Below are positions 32,845 through 42,038 of a stretch of DNA of 46,151 nt, one piece after another (positions within the stretch are counted from its first letter, which is position 1; each line of letters opens with the position of its first letter). A program made the position numbers and the translations under genes. Under the pieces are notes generated by a model that ran no database searches, had not been told where the DNA came from, and was given only the letters and a program-made list of their open reading frames with translations. The DNA is from Planctomycetota bacterium (lineage in GTDB: Bacteria > Planctomycetota > PLA2 > JAEUHO01): assembly GCA_030066775.1 (NCBI GenBank), contig JASJAY010000068.1:1-46151 (forward strand), written 5' to 3'.

Positions 32845-34308
32845 GTGAGCTCCCCCGCCGATCGCATCCGCCGGATCCTCGGCGACGGCCTGAAGCCGCC
32901 GCCGGACCGGAACACGGAGCCCCGCCTGCGCCCTGCGCCGGAGCCGGGCGGCGAGGACGGGGACAACGCCGTCAACCGGCTGAGCCCCGAGCTGCGCGCA
33001 CGCCTCGACGCGCTCGGGGTCGGGCTCGCCGGCCGCGTGCCCCTGCGCAAGACGGAGGAGCGGGAGGACGAGGCCCAGCGCGCGAACCGCCGGCCGCCCG
33101 CGGCGGCGCTGCCGCTGGCGCCGGAGCTCGCGGCGAGCATCCCCCTCGAGGCAGCCGATGCCCGCACCCCGCTGCGCGATCTCGTCGGTGGCGCGGAACG
33201 CGAGACCCCCCACGGCCGCTTCCTGTTCCTCGAGCAGCGCATCCGCATGGACGCGGATCACGGCGGCGTGCCGCTGTCCGACGCCCTCGAGCACCCGGTG
33301 CCGCTGCGCCCCCACGAGCGGGCGCCCGGGCAAGTCGTCGAGGCGGGCACCCTGCCTCTGCTCCCGGCTGACGAAGCCGTCTTCATCGACACCGAGACGA
33401 CCGGCCTCGCCGGCGGCACGGGCACGGTGGCGTTCCTCGTCGGGACGGGCCACGTCGACGGGGCGCACTTCGTGGTGCGGCAGTACTGCATGCGCGACTA
33501 CCCGGAAGAGGCCGCGCTGCTCCACGCGCTGGTCGAGGACGTCGGTGACGCGCCGCTCGTGAGCTTCAACGGCCGCTGCTTCGACTGGCCGCTCCTGGTG
33601 ACGCGCTTCCGCATGCACCACATGGACCCGCCGCCGCGCGCCCACCTGGACCTGCTGCCGCCGTCCCGGCGCATCTGGGCACGCACGCTGCACTCGCACT
33701 CCTTGGCCGCCCTCGAGCGGTACGTGCTCGAGCTCGAACGCGGCGAGGACCTGCCCGGCTGGCGCATCCCCACCGCCTACTTCGACTACCTGCGCACGGG
33801 CCACGCCGATCTCGTGGCGCGCGCGTTCCGCCACAACGAGATCGACGTCGTGAGCATGCTCGCGCTCTTCGCGCAGGTCGGGCGCACGCTCGCCGATCCC
33901 GTCCGCCGCGTCGTGAGCCCCGGCGATCAGCTCGGCACGGCGCGCCTGCTGCTCGACCTGGGGCAGCCCGAGGTGGCGCGCGAGTGCCTGCGTGCGGGCA
34001 TCGCGGCGGGCGACGAGGCCGAGGGCGTGCCCCTCAAGCGCCTTCTGGGCCGGCTCTGCCGCCGCGCCGGCGACGACGACGAGGCCCTGGACCACTGGAA
34101 GGCCGTGGCTGTCTCGGGAGCTGGCTTCGATCCCGAAGCGTACGAGCAGGTCGCGAAGATCTACGAGCACCGCCTGAAGCAGTTCGACGACGCGCTCGAG
34201 TGGACGCAGGCGGCCCTGGATCGGGCTGCGCCCGGCGGGGCGATCGAGGCGGCGCTCAAGCACCGCGCGGCGCGTCTGCGCCGGCGGCTGGCCAAGGACG
34301 CGCCGTAA
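32845..34308 (+). CDS. mrfB: MrfB-like DEDDh exonuclease with C-terminal TPR region
   Basis: 487 residues from GTG 32845 (only a weak GGAG about 12 bases upstream). The first 160 residues are proline- and arginine-rich and of low complexity. Residues about 175-345 are an RNase H-like 3'-5' exonuclease of the YprB/MrfB type: D182 and E184 (FIDTETTGL), D247 (SFNGRCFDWP), and H330 with D334 (HNEIDVVSM), a full DEDDh set. The C-terminal part (about 370-480) is TPR-like (LGTARLLLDLGQPEVARECL, FDDALEWTQAALDRA), as in MrfB. With the MrfA-like helicase at 28207 it forms the mitomycin-repair pair known from B. subtilis. In many genomes the two genes are adjacent; here two unrelated genes lie between. 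Confidence 0.87.
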   Translation: MSSPADRIRRILGDGLKPPPDRNTEPRLRPAPEPGGEDGDNAVNRLSPELRARLDALGVGLAGRVPLRKTEEREDEAQRANRRPPAAALPLAPELAASIPLEAADARTPLRDLVGGAERETPHGRFLFLEQRIRMDADHGGVPLSDALEHPVPLRPHERAPGQVVEAGTLPLLPADEAVFIDTETTGLAGGTGTVAFLVGTGHVDGAHFVVRQYCMRDYPEEAALLHALVEDVGDAPLVSFNGRCFDWPLLVTRFRMHHMDPPPRAHLDLLPPSRRIWARTLHSHSLAALERYVLELERGEDLPGWRIPTAYFDYLRTGHADLVARAFRHNEIDVVSMLALFAQVGRTLADPVRRVVSPGDQLGTARLLLDLGQPEVARECLRAGIAAGDEAEGVPLKRLLGRLCRRAGDDDEALDHWKAVAVSGAGFDPEAYEQVAKIYEHRLKQFDDALEWTQAALDRAAPGGAIEAALKHRAARLRRRLAKDAP

Positions 34309-34323
34309 GGCCGAGCGTACGCG

Positions 34324-34701
34324 CTACTTGGTCTTCATCGCGCCGATCCGCTTGAGCATGAGCTGCTCCTTGTCGGTCGGTGCGGGCAGGTCCTTCGCGA
34401 GGTCCTTCGCAAGCTCGTTCAGGCCGCTCAACAGGGCCTCGCGGGAGGGCGCGGGGATCGCGCGCTTGGTGAAGCCCTCGGCGCGCACCTTGGTCACGAG
34501 CTGCTCGAGCTGGGCCGCGCGCTCGCCGTTGCGCAGGACGTAGGCCGAGACCGAGGCCTCGCGGCTGCGCAGGTACTCCACCTGCAGCTCGAGCGCCTGC
34601 ACGCGCTTGAGCATCGCGGGCTGCCCGTCATCGCTCTGGGCCAGGGTGTGGACCCCGAGCACGACGGTCGAAACGAGCAGAATCGTTGCAAGGACGCGCA
34701 T
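34324..34701 (-). CDS. Small exported protein with coiled coil
   Basis: 125 residues from ATG 34701, with a strong GGGAGGAG upstream. The first 21 residues are a signal peptide (MRVLATILLVSTVVLGVHTL). The mature part holds a short coiled coil (MLKRVQALELQVEYLRSREA) and a helical, lysine-rich tail. No family is recognised. The convergent mrfB homolog ends 15 bases away. Confidence 0.72.
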   Translation of the reverse strand: MRVLATILLVSTVVLGVHTLAQSDDGQPAMLKRVQALELQVEYLRSREASVSAYVLRNGERAAQLEQLVTKVRAEGFTKRAIPAPSREALLSGLNELAKDLAKDLPAPTDKEQLMLKRIGAMKTK

Positions 34702-34740
34702 GGATGCTCCTCCCGGCGGCCGCTGCCGCCACGGGGGCCC

Positions 34741-34746
34741 ATGGTA
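34741..34746 (-). promoter_or_regulatory. Possible -10 box TACCAT
   Basis: CTACCAT on the minus strand lies 39 bases before the ATG at 34701. It is the only TANNNT candidate in that gap. Confidence 0.35.
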
Positions 34747-34861
34747 GGGGCAGGTGGGCTCGTGGCCATGCAGATGGTTGCGCCCGTCGTCCTTCGTGGC
34801 CCCCGGGGCCGGCGCGGTGTGGAATGGCCCGCCGGGAGCTGCCGTTGCTCCCCCGTCCGCC

Positions 34862-36178
34862 GTGAAGCGCTACCTACCGCCCCTCGTCCTGCTCCTCGTG
34901 CTCGGCGCCGTCGCCGTGCGCGTAGCCATGCGCCCCGGCTGCGACGACGCCCGCGAGCGGCTGCGCGAGCGGCTGGTCGACCGGAGCACCCATGCCGAGA
35001 CGCTGAAGGAGCTCGAGACCCACCTGGAAACCTGCTCCGGCGTGACCGACCGCTGGTTCGCCGCCGAGGCCTACTTCCAGGCGGGGCGGTACGCGGACGC
35101 GCTGAAGCGCGTGTGGAGCGATCCCCAGCTCGCCGCACAGCCGGACGCAGATCGTAGGTTCGGGCAGATCGGCCTGGAGCAGATCGGTTGGCACGCGGGC
35201 GACGCCCGCCGACCGCGCTCCGTCGAGGCGGAGACCGATGCGCTGCTTGCGCTCGTCGATGTCGGCGTGCCGTGGGCGGTCGCCCAGCTCGAGAGCTACG
35301 CGCGCACGCGCCCCCTCGGCGAGGTCACGCCCTACTTCTTCCGCGCGTCACGCTTCGGGAGCCCGCGGCCGCTGGAGGCAATCGTGCGGGGGTTCCGATC
35401 CCACGTCACGCAAGTCGAAGGCGATCGCCGTTCGATCGAGCTGGCCGCCGCCTTCTCGGCGATGCGCGCCGAGGCGTACCCCGAGCGCGAGGCGGACCTG
35501 GCGCTCCTGATCGACGCGCTCCGCCGCCTGCGCACGACCAACCCCGACGCTTGGGCGGCTTCCGCCCTCGCGCTCGGCCGGAGCGAGACGCCCCGCGCCC
35601 TCGACGCGCTGCGTGAGGCGGTCGCGAGCCTCGAGAAGGCCGGCCGCAAGCGCGAGGTCCAGGACCTGGCCCTGGTCCGCTGCGGGCTGCTGGCCGGCGG
35701 GGACTGGACGCAGTACGAGACGCTGAAGCCGATGGTGGAGCTCGAGGCGCCCCATCCCTTCACCAAGTCCTGGTACCTCGAGGCGCTGTTGCACCGCTAT
35801 GCGCGGGGCGACCCCGAGGCGCGCATCCCGCTGGGCGACGTCTGGCTCTTCTTCAGCGAGGACGACAGGGCCGTCCGGCTGCGCATTGCGACGGCGCTCC
35901 TGATGCAGGACGCCCTGCCGCCCATCGAGACCGAGCGCCAGCGCTCCCCGGTCGAGCGCATGGTGCGCGACCTGCTTGTCTCGAACATCCCCGAGGGACG
36001 GGTCCTGGCGCTCTCCTACCAGATGCGGGTGGGCGCGCCGGACGCCCGTGCGCGGCTGCTCGACCTGCTCACGCGCATCGCCGGCACCTGGGAGGCGGAC
36101 ACGAGGACCGGCGATGCCCTGCGGCCCGCCTTCGTCCTCGGCCTGCGCGCCCTGATGCGACACGGCGGGACGGGCTAG
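34862..36178 (+). CDS. Membrane-anchored protein of unknown function, helical repeats
   Basis: 438 residues from GTG 34862. This start places a membrane helix (YLPPLVLLLVLGAVAVRVAM) at the N-terminus; no good ribosome binding site is visible. The rest is helical and contains TPR-like pairs (WFAAEAYFQAGRYADALKRV, NPDAWAASALALG, LEAVASLEKAGRKREVQDLA). No catalytic motif is seen. It is likely an outward-facing scaffold. It is divergent from the small exported gene at 34701 (160 bases apart). The upstream frame extends to 34754 without a convincing start. Confidence 0.68.
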   Translation: MKRYLPPLVLLLVLGAVAVRVAMRPGCDDARERLRERLVDRSTHAETLKELETHLETCSGVTDRWFAAEAYFQAGRYADALKRVWSDPQLAAQPDADRRFGQIGLEQIGWHAGDARRPRSVEAETDALLALVDVGVPWAVAQLESYARTRPLGEVTPYFFRASRFGSPRPLEAIVRGFRSHVTQVEGDRRSIELAAAFSAMRAEAYPEREADLALLIDALRRLRTTNPDAWAASALALGRSETPRALDALREAVASLEKAGRKREVQDLALVRCGLLAGGDWTQYETLKPMVELEAPHPFTKSWYLEALLHRYARGDPEARIPLGDVWLFFSEDDRAVRLRIATALLMQDALPPIETERQRSPVERMVRDLLVSNIPEGRVLALSYQMRVGAPDARARLLDLLTRIAGTWEADTRTGDALRPAFVLGLRALMRHGGTG

Positions 36179-36302
36179 CCGGCCCCGCTGCGGACCCTGC
36201 CGCCATACGGCGAACTCATGCAGGGATCAAGAGAGCGGCCACGGTCGCTGTCGCCCGCCCGAGGCAGAATCCGCGCGTTGCTTGCGGGAGGTTCAACGTT
36301 CT

Positions 36303-38501
36303 ATGGTCGGCACGCGGAAAGTCGGTTCCCAGTCCGGGATTGCGAGGCACATGGTGATGGAAGAAGCGGTGAGCGCAGCGAACAAGGGCAGCGGCTCCGG
36401 GGTCTCCCCCGCGTCCGCAACGTTCGGTTGCTACACCTTCAATCTGGAGCAGATGCGCAAGCGCTTGCCGCGCCCGATCTTCGAGGCGATCCAGGCAACG
36501 ATCCGCTCCGGTGAGCCGCTCGACATGGGCCTGGCCGACGTCGTCGCCGGCGCCATGAAGGACTGGGCGCTCGAGCACGGCGCCACGCACTACACGCACT
36601 GGTTCCAGCCGCTGACCGGCGCGACCGCCGAGAAGCACGACGCCTTCCTGCAGGTCGGCTCCGGCTCGCCGCTCGAGTCGTTCTCCGGGCGCGAGCTGAT
36701 CCAGGCCGAGCCCGATGCGTCGTCCTTCCCCAGCGGCGGCATGCGCAGCACGTTCGAGGCGCGCGGCTACACCGCCTGGGATCCGACCAGCCCCGCGTTC
36801 CTCGTGTTCAACGAGCACGGCGCGACGCTCACGATTCCGTCCGTGTTCATCTCGTATACGGGCGAGGCGCTCGACAAGAAGACGCCGCTCTTGCGCAGCA
36901 TGCGCGCACTCTCTGCCACGGCCGTGAAGGTGCTCGGCCTCATGGGGCGCGAGTCGCGCAGCGTGAACAGCACCCTCGGCCCCGAGCAGGAGTACTTCCT
37001 CGTCAAGGAGGAGCTCTTCCGCGCACGCCCCGACCTCGAGGTCACGGGCCGCACCGTCATCGGCATGACGCCCGCGAAGGGCCAGCAGATGGAGGACAAC
37101 TACTTCGGCACCATCGACGAGGTCGCGCTGGACTTCATGGGCGAGGTCGAGCTCGAGGCCTGGAAGCTCGGCATCCCGGTCAAGACCCGCCACAACGAGG
37201 TCGCGCCGCATCAGTACGAGGCCGCGCCGATCTACCAGCCGATCAACCTGGCCTGCGACCACAACCAGCTGCTCATGCTGATCATGCGCCGGGTCGCGCG
37301 CCGCCGCGGGCTCTCCGTGCTGTTCCACGAGAAGCCCTTCGAGGGCGTGAATGGCTCGGGCAAGCACAACAACTGGTCCATCGCCGACGACTCGGGCCGC
37401 AACCTGCTCGAGCCGGGCGACACGCCGGACACGAACGTCGAGTTCCTGTTCTTCCTGTGCGCCGTGATCAAGGCCGTCTACCGGCGCGCGGCGCTCTTGC
37501 GGGGCAGCATCGCGAACATCGGCAACGACCACCGGCTCGGCGCGAACGAGGCGCCGCCGGCGATCATCTCCGTGTTCCTCGGCGACCGCCTGACGCACAT
37601 CCTCGAGACGCTGGCCGCCGGCAAGGAGGTCGAGAGCGCCGTCGAGCAGACGATCCAGACCGGCCTCGCGCAGCTGCCCGGCATCCGCAAGGACAACACC
37701 GACCGCAACCGGACCTCGCCCTTCGCCTTCACCGGCAACAAGTTCGAGTTCCGCGCCGTCGGCTCGAGCCAGTCGAACTCGATGCCCATGACCTACCTGA
37801 ACGTCGCAGTGACGGAGTCGCTCGATGAGATGGCGGACATGCTGGCGACGCGCCTCGAGGCCGGCGAAGACCGCAACGCCGCGATCCTCGAGATCGTGCG
37901 CGAGGTCTACAAGGCGTGCAGCCCCATCGTCTTCAACGGCAACAACTACAGCGATGAGTGGGTCACCGAGGCCGAGTCGCGTGGGCTTCCGAACCTGCAC
38001 AACACGCCCATCGCCCTCGAGGCGCTGCGCGGTGACACCGAGAAGGACCTGCTCAAGAAGTACGGCGTGCTCCAGCCGCACGAGATGGACGCGCGCTTCA
38101 ACGTGCGTATGGAGCAGTACTGCACCATGCTGCAGATCGAGGCCACGCAGATGCTGCGCATGGCGAAGATGGGCGTACTGCCCGCCGCCTACGACCAGCA
38201 GAAGACGATGGCCGAGGCCATCGCCGCATCGGAGGCGATCGGCATCCAGGTCCCGGACCAGCGCACCGAGTGCGAGATGTACGTCGAGACCGTGCAGCGC
38301 ACCCAGCGCGCCGTCAACGGCATGCGCGCCGCCCTCGCCGGCGTCCCCCACACGGACGACCCCGGTGTGACGGGCGCCTGGCTGGCCGAGAACGTCCTGC
38401 CCGCCATGGTCGAGCTGCGCGACTGCTGCGACACCATCGAGCGCCGCACGGACGAGAGCCTCTGGCCCTATCCGAACTACCACGCGCTGCTGTTCCAGTA
38501 G
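36303..38501 (+). CDS. glnN: Glutamine synthetase, type III
   Basis: 732 residues from ATG 36303, with GGAGG 11 bases upstream; ATGs at 36351 and 36357 are also possible. It makes glutamine from glutamate, ammonia and ATP. The size and motifs are those of GSIII, not the shorter type I: HWFQPLTGATAEKHDAF, KTRHNEVAPHQYEAAPIYQ, the ATP-binding NGSGKHNNWS, and the tail RDCCDTIERRTDESLWPYP. The protein is uninterrupted and conserved over its length. There is a 124-base upstream gap and a strong terminator 34 bases after the stop, so the gene is monocistronic. GSIII is common in Planctomycetota, Bacteroidota and Cyanobacteria, in line with the proposed lineage. Confidence 0.96.
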   Translation: MVGTRKVGSQSGIARHMVMEEAVSAANKGSGSGVSPASATFGCYTFNLEQMRKRLPRPIFEAIQATIRSGEPLDMGLADVVAGAMKDWALEHGATHYTHWFQPLTGATAEKHDAFLQVGSGSPLESFSGRELIQAEPDASSFPSGGMRSTFEARGYTAWDPTSPAFLVFNEHGATLTIPSVFISYTGEALDKKTPLLRSMRALSATAVKVLGLMGRESRSVNSTLGPEQEYFLVKEELFRARPDLEVTGRTVIGMTPAKGQQMEDNYFGTIDEVALDFMGEVELEAWKLGIPVKTRHNEVAPHQYEAAPIYQPINLACDHNQLLMLIMRRVARRRGLSVLFHEKPFEGVNGSGKHNNWSIADDSGRNLLEPGDTPDTNVEFLFFLCAVIKAVYRRAALLRGSIANIGNDHRLGANEAPPAIISVFLGDRLTHILETLAAGKEVESAVEQTIQTGLAQLPGIRKDNTDRNRTSPFAFTGNKFEFRAVGSSQSNSMPMTYLNVAVTESLDEMADMLATRLEAGEDRNAAILEIVREVYKACSPIVFNGNNYSDEWVTEAESRGLPNLHNTPIALEALRGDTEKDLLKKYGVLQPHEMDARFNVRMEQYCTMLQIEATQMLRMAKMGVLPAAYDQQKTMAEAIAASEAIGIQVPDQRTECEMYVETVQRTQRAVNGMRAALAGVPHTDDPGVTGAWLAENVLPAMVELRDCCDTIERRTDESLWPYPNYHALLFQ

Positions 38502-38534
38502 CCCGCTCTAGAGAGCGACTCAGACGATCCACCC

Positions 38535-38560
38535 AACGGGCGCGCTTCGGCGCGCCCGTT
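38535..38560 (+). terminator. Strong intrinsic terminator with UUCG loop
   Basis: AACGGGCGCGC pairs perfectly with GCGCGCCCGTT around a TTCG loop (an 11-pair stem with a very stable tetraloop). It starts 34 bases after the glutamine synthetase stop. Only a short T-rich tail follows (GTTC), so termination may not depend on a U-tract. Confidence 0.8.
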
Positions 38561-38647
38561 GTTCAATTCCCGGTTGCCCGATGCTGTGAAGCGCTCTGTG
38601 TCCGTGACGCGCCCGACTCGGGGCTACATGCCTCCGCTCCCCGCCCG

Positions 38648-38653
38648 TAGGAT
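38648..38653 (+). promoter_or_regulatory. Possible -10 box TAGGAT
   Basis: GTAGGAT lies 21 bases before the ATG at 38675, after the terminator. Confidence 0.38.
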
Positions 38654-38674
38654 CCGCGCGCCGGGGGAGGTTCG

Positions 38675-40870
38675 ATGCGGCGCCTGTTCGTCCTGTTCTT
38701 CGTGTCGGGCTTCCCGGCCCTGCTCTACCAGGTCGTCTGGCAGCGCGCGCTCTTCTCGATCTACGGCATCAACGTCGAGTCGGTCACGATCGTGGTCTCA
38801 GCGTTCATGCTGGGGCTCGGCCTCGGCAGCCTGCTCGGCGGGTGGTGGTCGGCGCGGCCCGGCGTACGACGGCTCTTCGCGTTCGGCGTCGTCGAGGTGG
38901 CCATCGGCGCCTTCGGGTGGGTCTCGCTCGCCGCATTCGCCGCCGTCGGCGAGGCCACGGCCGGCGCCGGCACGCTGGCCACGGGCCTGTTCACGTTCTT
39001 GCTCGTGCTGGTTCCGACCATCGGCATGGGCGCGACGCTGCCCCTGCTCACCGCGCATCTCGTGGACCGCTCCGGCAACGTCGGCACCTCGGTCGGAGCG
39101 CTCTACTTCGTCAACACGCTCGGGTCGGCCGTCGCGTGCTTCGCCGCGGGGCTCTTCCTCCTCGGCTGGCTCGGGCAAGCCGGCGCCGTGCGGCTCGCGG
39201 CGGTGCTCAACCTGACCATCGGGATCGTGGTGCTGGCCTTCGCGCGCGGCGAGTCGCGCGCAGCCGCCGCGACGCAGGACGCGGACACCGCCGATGGCCG
39301 CGAGGTCCGTGGACTCTTGCCGCTCGGGGCGGCTCTCGGCCTCTCGGCGGCCGCCGGCTTCGTTGCGCTGTCGTACGAGATCCTCTGGTTCCGGCTCTTC
39401 GCCTTCACCTCGGCGGGCGCCGCGCGTGCGTTCGCGCTGCTGCTCGGGGCGTACCTCGCGGGGATCGCGTTCGGCTCGCTCGTGAGCCGCCGGTTCTGCC
39501 GAGACGAACGGGGCGACCTCCTGCCCACCGTCGGTCGCTTCGTCGTGTTCGCCAACATCCTCGGATTCCTCGTGGCGCCGGCGCTGGCCACGTCGGTGAC
39601 GTTCGTCTGGCACTACGCCCTCGGGCTCGTGTTCGTCGCGGTCGCAGCCGGCGCCCTGGGTGCCGTGTTCCCGCTCGTGTGCCACCTCGCGATCCCTCCG
39701 ACGCGACGTGCAGGCGAAGGGCTCGGCCGGCTCTATGTCGCGAACATCGTGGGTGCCTCGCTGGGGAGCTTCCTCACGGGCTTCGTCCTCCTCGACCGTT
39801 TCCCCCTGCCCGGCATCACGATCGGGCTCGCGGCGGCGGGGATCGCCGGGGGCGGGCTGCTGCTCCTGGTCGGCCGCCGTCGACGCGCCATCGTGGTCGC
39901 CGCGATGGCGCTCGTGCTCGTCATCGTCGTCGGCCCGTCCCTGCTCGACGGGCTCTACGAGCGGCTGCACTACAAGACTGGGTACGACGGGCAGCGGTAC
40001 GCCCGGCTCATCGAGACCAAGAGCGGCGTCGTGGCCGTCACGCCGGAGCGCCTCGTCTACGGCGGCGGCATCTACGACGGCGAGTTCAAGGTCGGGTTCG
40101 ACGATCTCGAGAGCGACACGAACATGGTCTGGCGCACCTACATGCTCTCGGCGCTCCATGCCGGTCCCGAGGAGATCCTGGTGATCGGCCTCGGCTCCGC
40201 GTCGTGGACGCGGATCCTCGCCGCCCACCCCGCGGCCCCGCGCGTCACCGTCGTCGAGATCAACCCCGGTTACCTCGACATCGTGCGCGGCGATCCCGTG
40301 GTGGGCAGCGTTCTCGAGGACTCACGGATCGACATCGTCATCGACGACGCGCGCCGCTGGATGCTCGCCAACCCGGAACGCCGCTTCGATGCGATCGTCT
40401 CGAACACCACCTTCAACTGGCGCGCGCACATCACCAACCTGCTGAGCGTCGAGTTCCTCGAGCTCTGCCGCAGCCGCCTGAAGCCGGGCGGCGTCGCCTA
40501 CTACAACACGACGTGGCATCCGCGCGTGCAGCGCACGGGCGCCACCGTCTTTCCGCACGCGATGCGCGTGGGCAACTTCCTCGCCGTGAGCGACGCCCCG
40601 CTGCGCCCTGACGGCGAACGGCTTGCCCGCACGCTTCGGGCATACCGGATCGACGGCGCGGCCCCGGTCGGGACCGCCGCGATCGAGGCGATGGTGGCGC
40701 TCACGAAGCGCGTGGACGACCCGGCACTGCTGGATGCGCGCCACGTCCTCGAAACAGGCGCGTCGATCCGCGCGCGCACCGAGGGGATGGCCCCGATCAC
40801 CGACGACGACATGGGCACGGAGTGGGACTGGCTGCGCATCGACACCGTGGACCGCGTCCCGCATCGCTGA
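38675..40870 (+). CDS. Membrane protein with C-terminal spermidine-synthase-like domain
   Basis: 731 residues from ATG 38675, with GGGGAGG upstream. The first 430 residues contain about ten to twelve membrane helices in the MFS-like arrangement typical of fused MFS/spermidine synthases (GFPALLYQVVWQRALF, FALLLGAYLAGIAFGSL). The C-terminal 300 residues form a spermidine-synthase-like Rossmann fold: EEILVIGLGSASWTRIL in the motif I position, VVEINPGYLDI in the 'VEID' position, and the D-D-A-R-R-W segment. The motif I glycines (GLGS) differ from classic GGGDG, so the donor may be SAM or decarboxylated SAM and the acceptor is uncertain. Such fusions are widespread in high-GC bacteria and their reaction is mostly not established. 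Confidence 0.85.
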   Translation: MRRLFVLFFVSGFPALLYQVVWQRALFSIYGINVESVTIVVSAFMLGLGLGSLLGGWWSARPGVRRLFAFGVVEVAIGAFGWVSLAAFAAVGEATAGAGTLATGLFTFLLVLVPTIGMGATLPLLTAHLVDRSGNVGTSVGALYFVNTLGSAVACFAAGLFLLGWLGQAGAVRLAAVLNLTIGIVVLAFARGESRAAAATQDADTADGREVRGLLPLGAALGLSAAAGFVALSYEILWFRLFAFTSAGAARAFALLLGAYLAGIAFGSLVSRRFCRDERGDLLPTVGRFVVFANILGFLVAPALATSVTFVWHYALGLVFVAVAAGALGAVFPLVCHLAIPPTRRAGEGLGRLYVANIVGASLGSFLTGFVLLDRFPLPGITIGLAAAGIAGGGLLLLVGRRRRAIVVAAMALVLVIVVGPSLLDGLYERLHYKTGYDGQRYARLIETKSGVVAVTPERLVYGGGIYDGEFKVGFDDLESDTNMVWRTYMLSALHAGPEEILVIGLGSASWTRILAAHPAAPRVTVVEINPGYLDIVRGDPVVGSVLEDSRIDIVIDDARRWMLANPERRFDAIVSNTTFNWRAHITNLLSVEFLELCRSRLKPGGVAYYNTTWHPRVQRTGATVFPHAMRVGNFLAVSDAPLRPDGERLARTLRAYRIDGAAPVGTAAIEAMVALTKRVDDPALLDARHVLETGASIRARTEGMAPITDDDMGTEWDWLRIDTVDRVPHR

Positions 40871-40903
40871 CGCCGATCGATACGCGGGCCGCGCTACGCG
40901 AGC

Positions 40904-41338
40904 CTAGCCACGACACGCGGCGCACGTCCCATAGAGCGTGAGCTCGTGCGCCTCGACGACGAACCCGGGCGGCGCGAGGTTCTCGACGCGCTTCTGGCCG
41001 GGACATCGAGCAACGTCGTACACGCGGTCACACGCTTGGCAGTGGAAGTGGTGGTGATGCGCGATGTCCGCCGACTCGTACCGTCCGCCCTTGCCGAATC
41101 CGTCCAGCCGCACGACCTCCTCGAGCTCTTCCAAGGCGCTCAGGTGGCGGTATACGGTGGCGATGCCGAGGCCCTCGACGAGGCGTTCCGCAGCCGCATG
41201 GACCTCGTTCGGAGAGAGCGGCCCATCCGCCTCACGAAGGACACGGCGGACGGCTTCGCGCTGTCGGCTCTTGCGCAACGGTACGACTCCTGCTTCGGGT
41301 GCTTCGAAGTGTACGAGGTGGTTGGCCGAGGACGACAC
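40904..41338 (-). CDS. Fur-family metal-dependent regulator
   Basis: 144 residues from GTG 41338. A TTG at 41278 with GCAGGAG upstream is an alternative start that would drop the first 20 residues and begin at LRKSRQREAVRRVL. The winged-helix part (PLSPNEVHAAAERLVEGLG, then IATVYRHLSALEELE) and the metal part (ADIAHHHHFHCQAC, CPGQ, and the C-terminal TLYGTCAAC) are typical of Fur/Zur/PerR. The four-histidine stretch HHHHFHC matches the regulatory site, and C-x2-C the structural zinc. The metal cannot be told from sequence. No Fur box was sought systematically. The next gene ends 61 bases upstream on the same strand, with a terminator between. Confidence 0.9.
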   Translation of the reverse strand: MSSSANHLVHFEAPEAGVVPLRKSRQREAVRRVLREADGPLSPNEVHAAAERLVEGLGIATVYRHLSALEELEEVVRLDGFGKGGRYESADIAHHHHFHCQACDRVYDVARCPGQKRVENLAPPGFVVEAHELTLYGTCAACRG

Positions 41339-41351
41339 CCGGGAATTGCGA

Positions 41352-41376
41352 ACGGCGGCGCATGGAGCGCCGCCGT
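41352..41376 (-). terminator. Intrinsic terminator after the basic repeat gene
   Basis: ACGGCGGCGC pairs with GCGCCGCCGT around a 5-base loop (ATGGA), a perfect 10-pair stem. It lies 23 bases after the end of the minus-strand gene at 41400 and before the Fur gene. No long T-run follows. Confidence 0.6.
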
Positions 41377-41399
41377 GGCAAGAGGATGGAGGACTCGGT

Positions 41400-41864
41400 C
41401 TACCGGCCGGCGACCTGCTCCTCGTGGTTGATGACGACGCCCGAACCGCGCTTGTCGCCGAGCTTCAGCTTGAGGACGCCGTGATTCCAGCCCTTCGTCG
41501 CGGGCCGCTTGGCAGCACCGCTGCGGGGCGAGATCACCTCGTGGCTGAAGCCCTTGCCGCGGGCCCGCTGGATCTCGTGGTTGCCGAGCTTCAGCGGACC
41601 GGGGCGCTGGATCTTCTGCTGCGAGCGCGCCGTGCGGTTGCTCTTGCCGCGCACCACGAGATCCTGGACCTCGAAGTTGCCGAGCTTCTTGGCAGCGGGC
41701 CGCTGGAGGCCCTTGGACGTGCGAGCACGGACGCCGTCGGTGGAGCCGCTGACGCTGTAGCCCTTCTGCGCAGGGCGGACATGCGACTGCTTCGCGGTCT
41801 CGCCGGCGTGGGCGAAGGGCGTGGTGAATACGATCACTGCGATCGCGGTGATGAGCTGGCGCAT
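41400..41864 (-). CDS. Small, basic, exported repeat protein
   Basis: 154 residues from ATG 41864 (the in-frame GTG or ATG further up lacks a signal peptide start). Residues 1-21 form a signal peptide (MRQLITAIAVIVFTTPFAHA). The mature part is very basic and contains short repeats: KKLGNFEVQDLVVRGK and LKLGNHEIQRARGKG, each after R-P-x-x, then KGFSHEVISP, KGWNHGVLKLKLGDKRGSGV and a histidine-glutamate end. There are no cysteines and no known family. A role in binding anionic polymers (DNA, LPS or acidic surface sugars) is a guess from charge. A hairpin follows the gene on its own strand. Confidence 0.72.
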   Translation of the reverse strand: MRQLITAIAVIVFTTPFAHAGETAKQSHVRPAQKGYSVSGSTDGVRARTSKGLQRPAAKKLGNFEVQDLVVRGKSNRTARSQQKIQRPGPLKLGNHEIQRARGKGFSHEVISPRSGAAKRPATKGWNHGVLKLKLGDKRGSGVVINHEEQVAGR

Positions 41865-42038
41865 GGTTGTGTCTCCGTCGGGGGTGTGATGAGGACCCAA
41901 CTGCGTGGCTCCCTGGGGCGGAGACAGCCACCCTGAGAAAAGACGGGAGTCCCCCGCGGGTCCGCGACAGGGCTCGCCCCGATACCACGCACAGGACGCG
42001 CAGAGCCAGGCCTCGGAAACTCGGCGCGCTGATCGTGC

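Noticed and set aside
36226..36249. ATCAAGAGA...CGCT upstream of glutamine synthetase as another copy of the GTCAAGTTC element
   Set aside because: The spacer is one base short, the first base and the third triplet of the left block differ, and the right block is incomplete. A chance match is likely.
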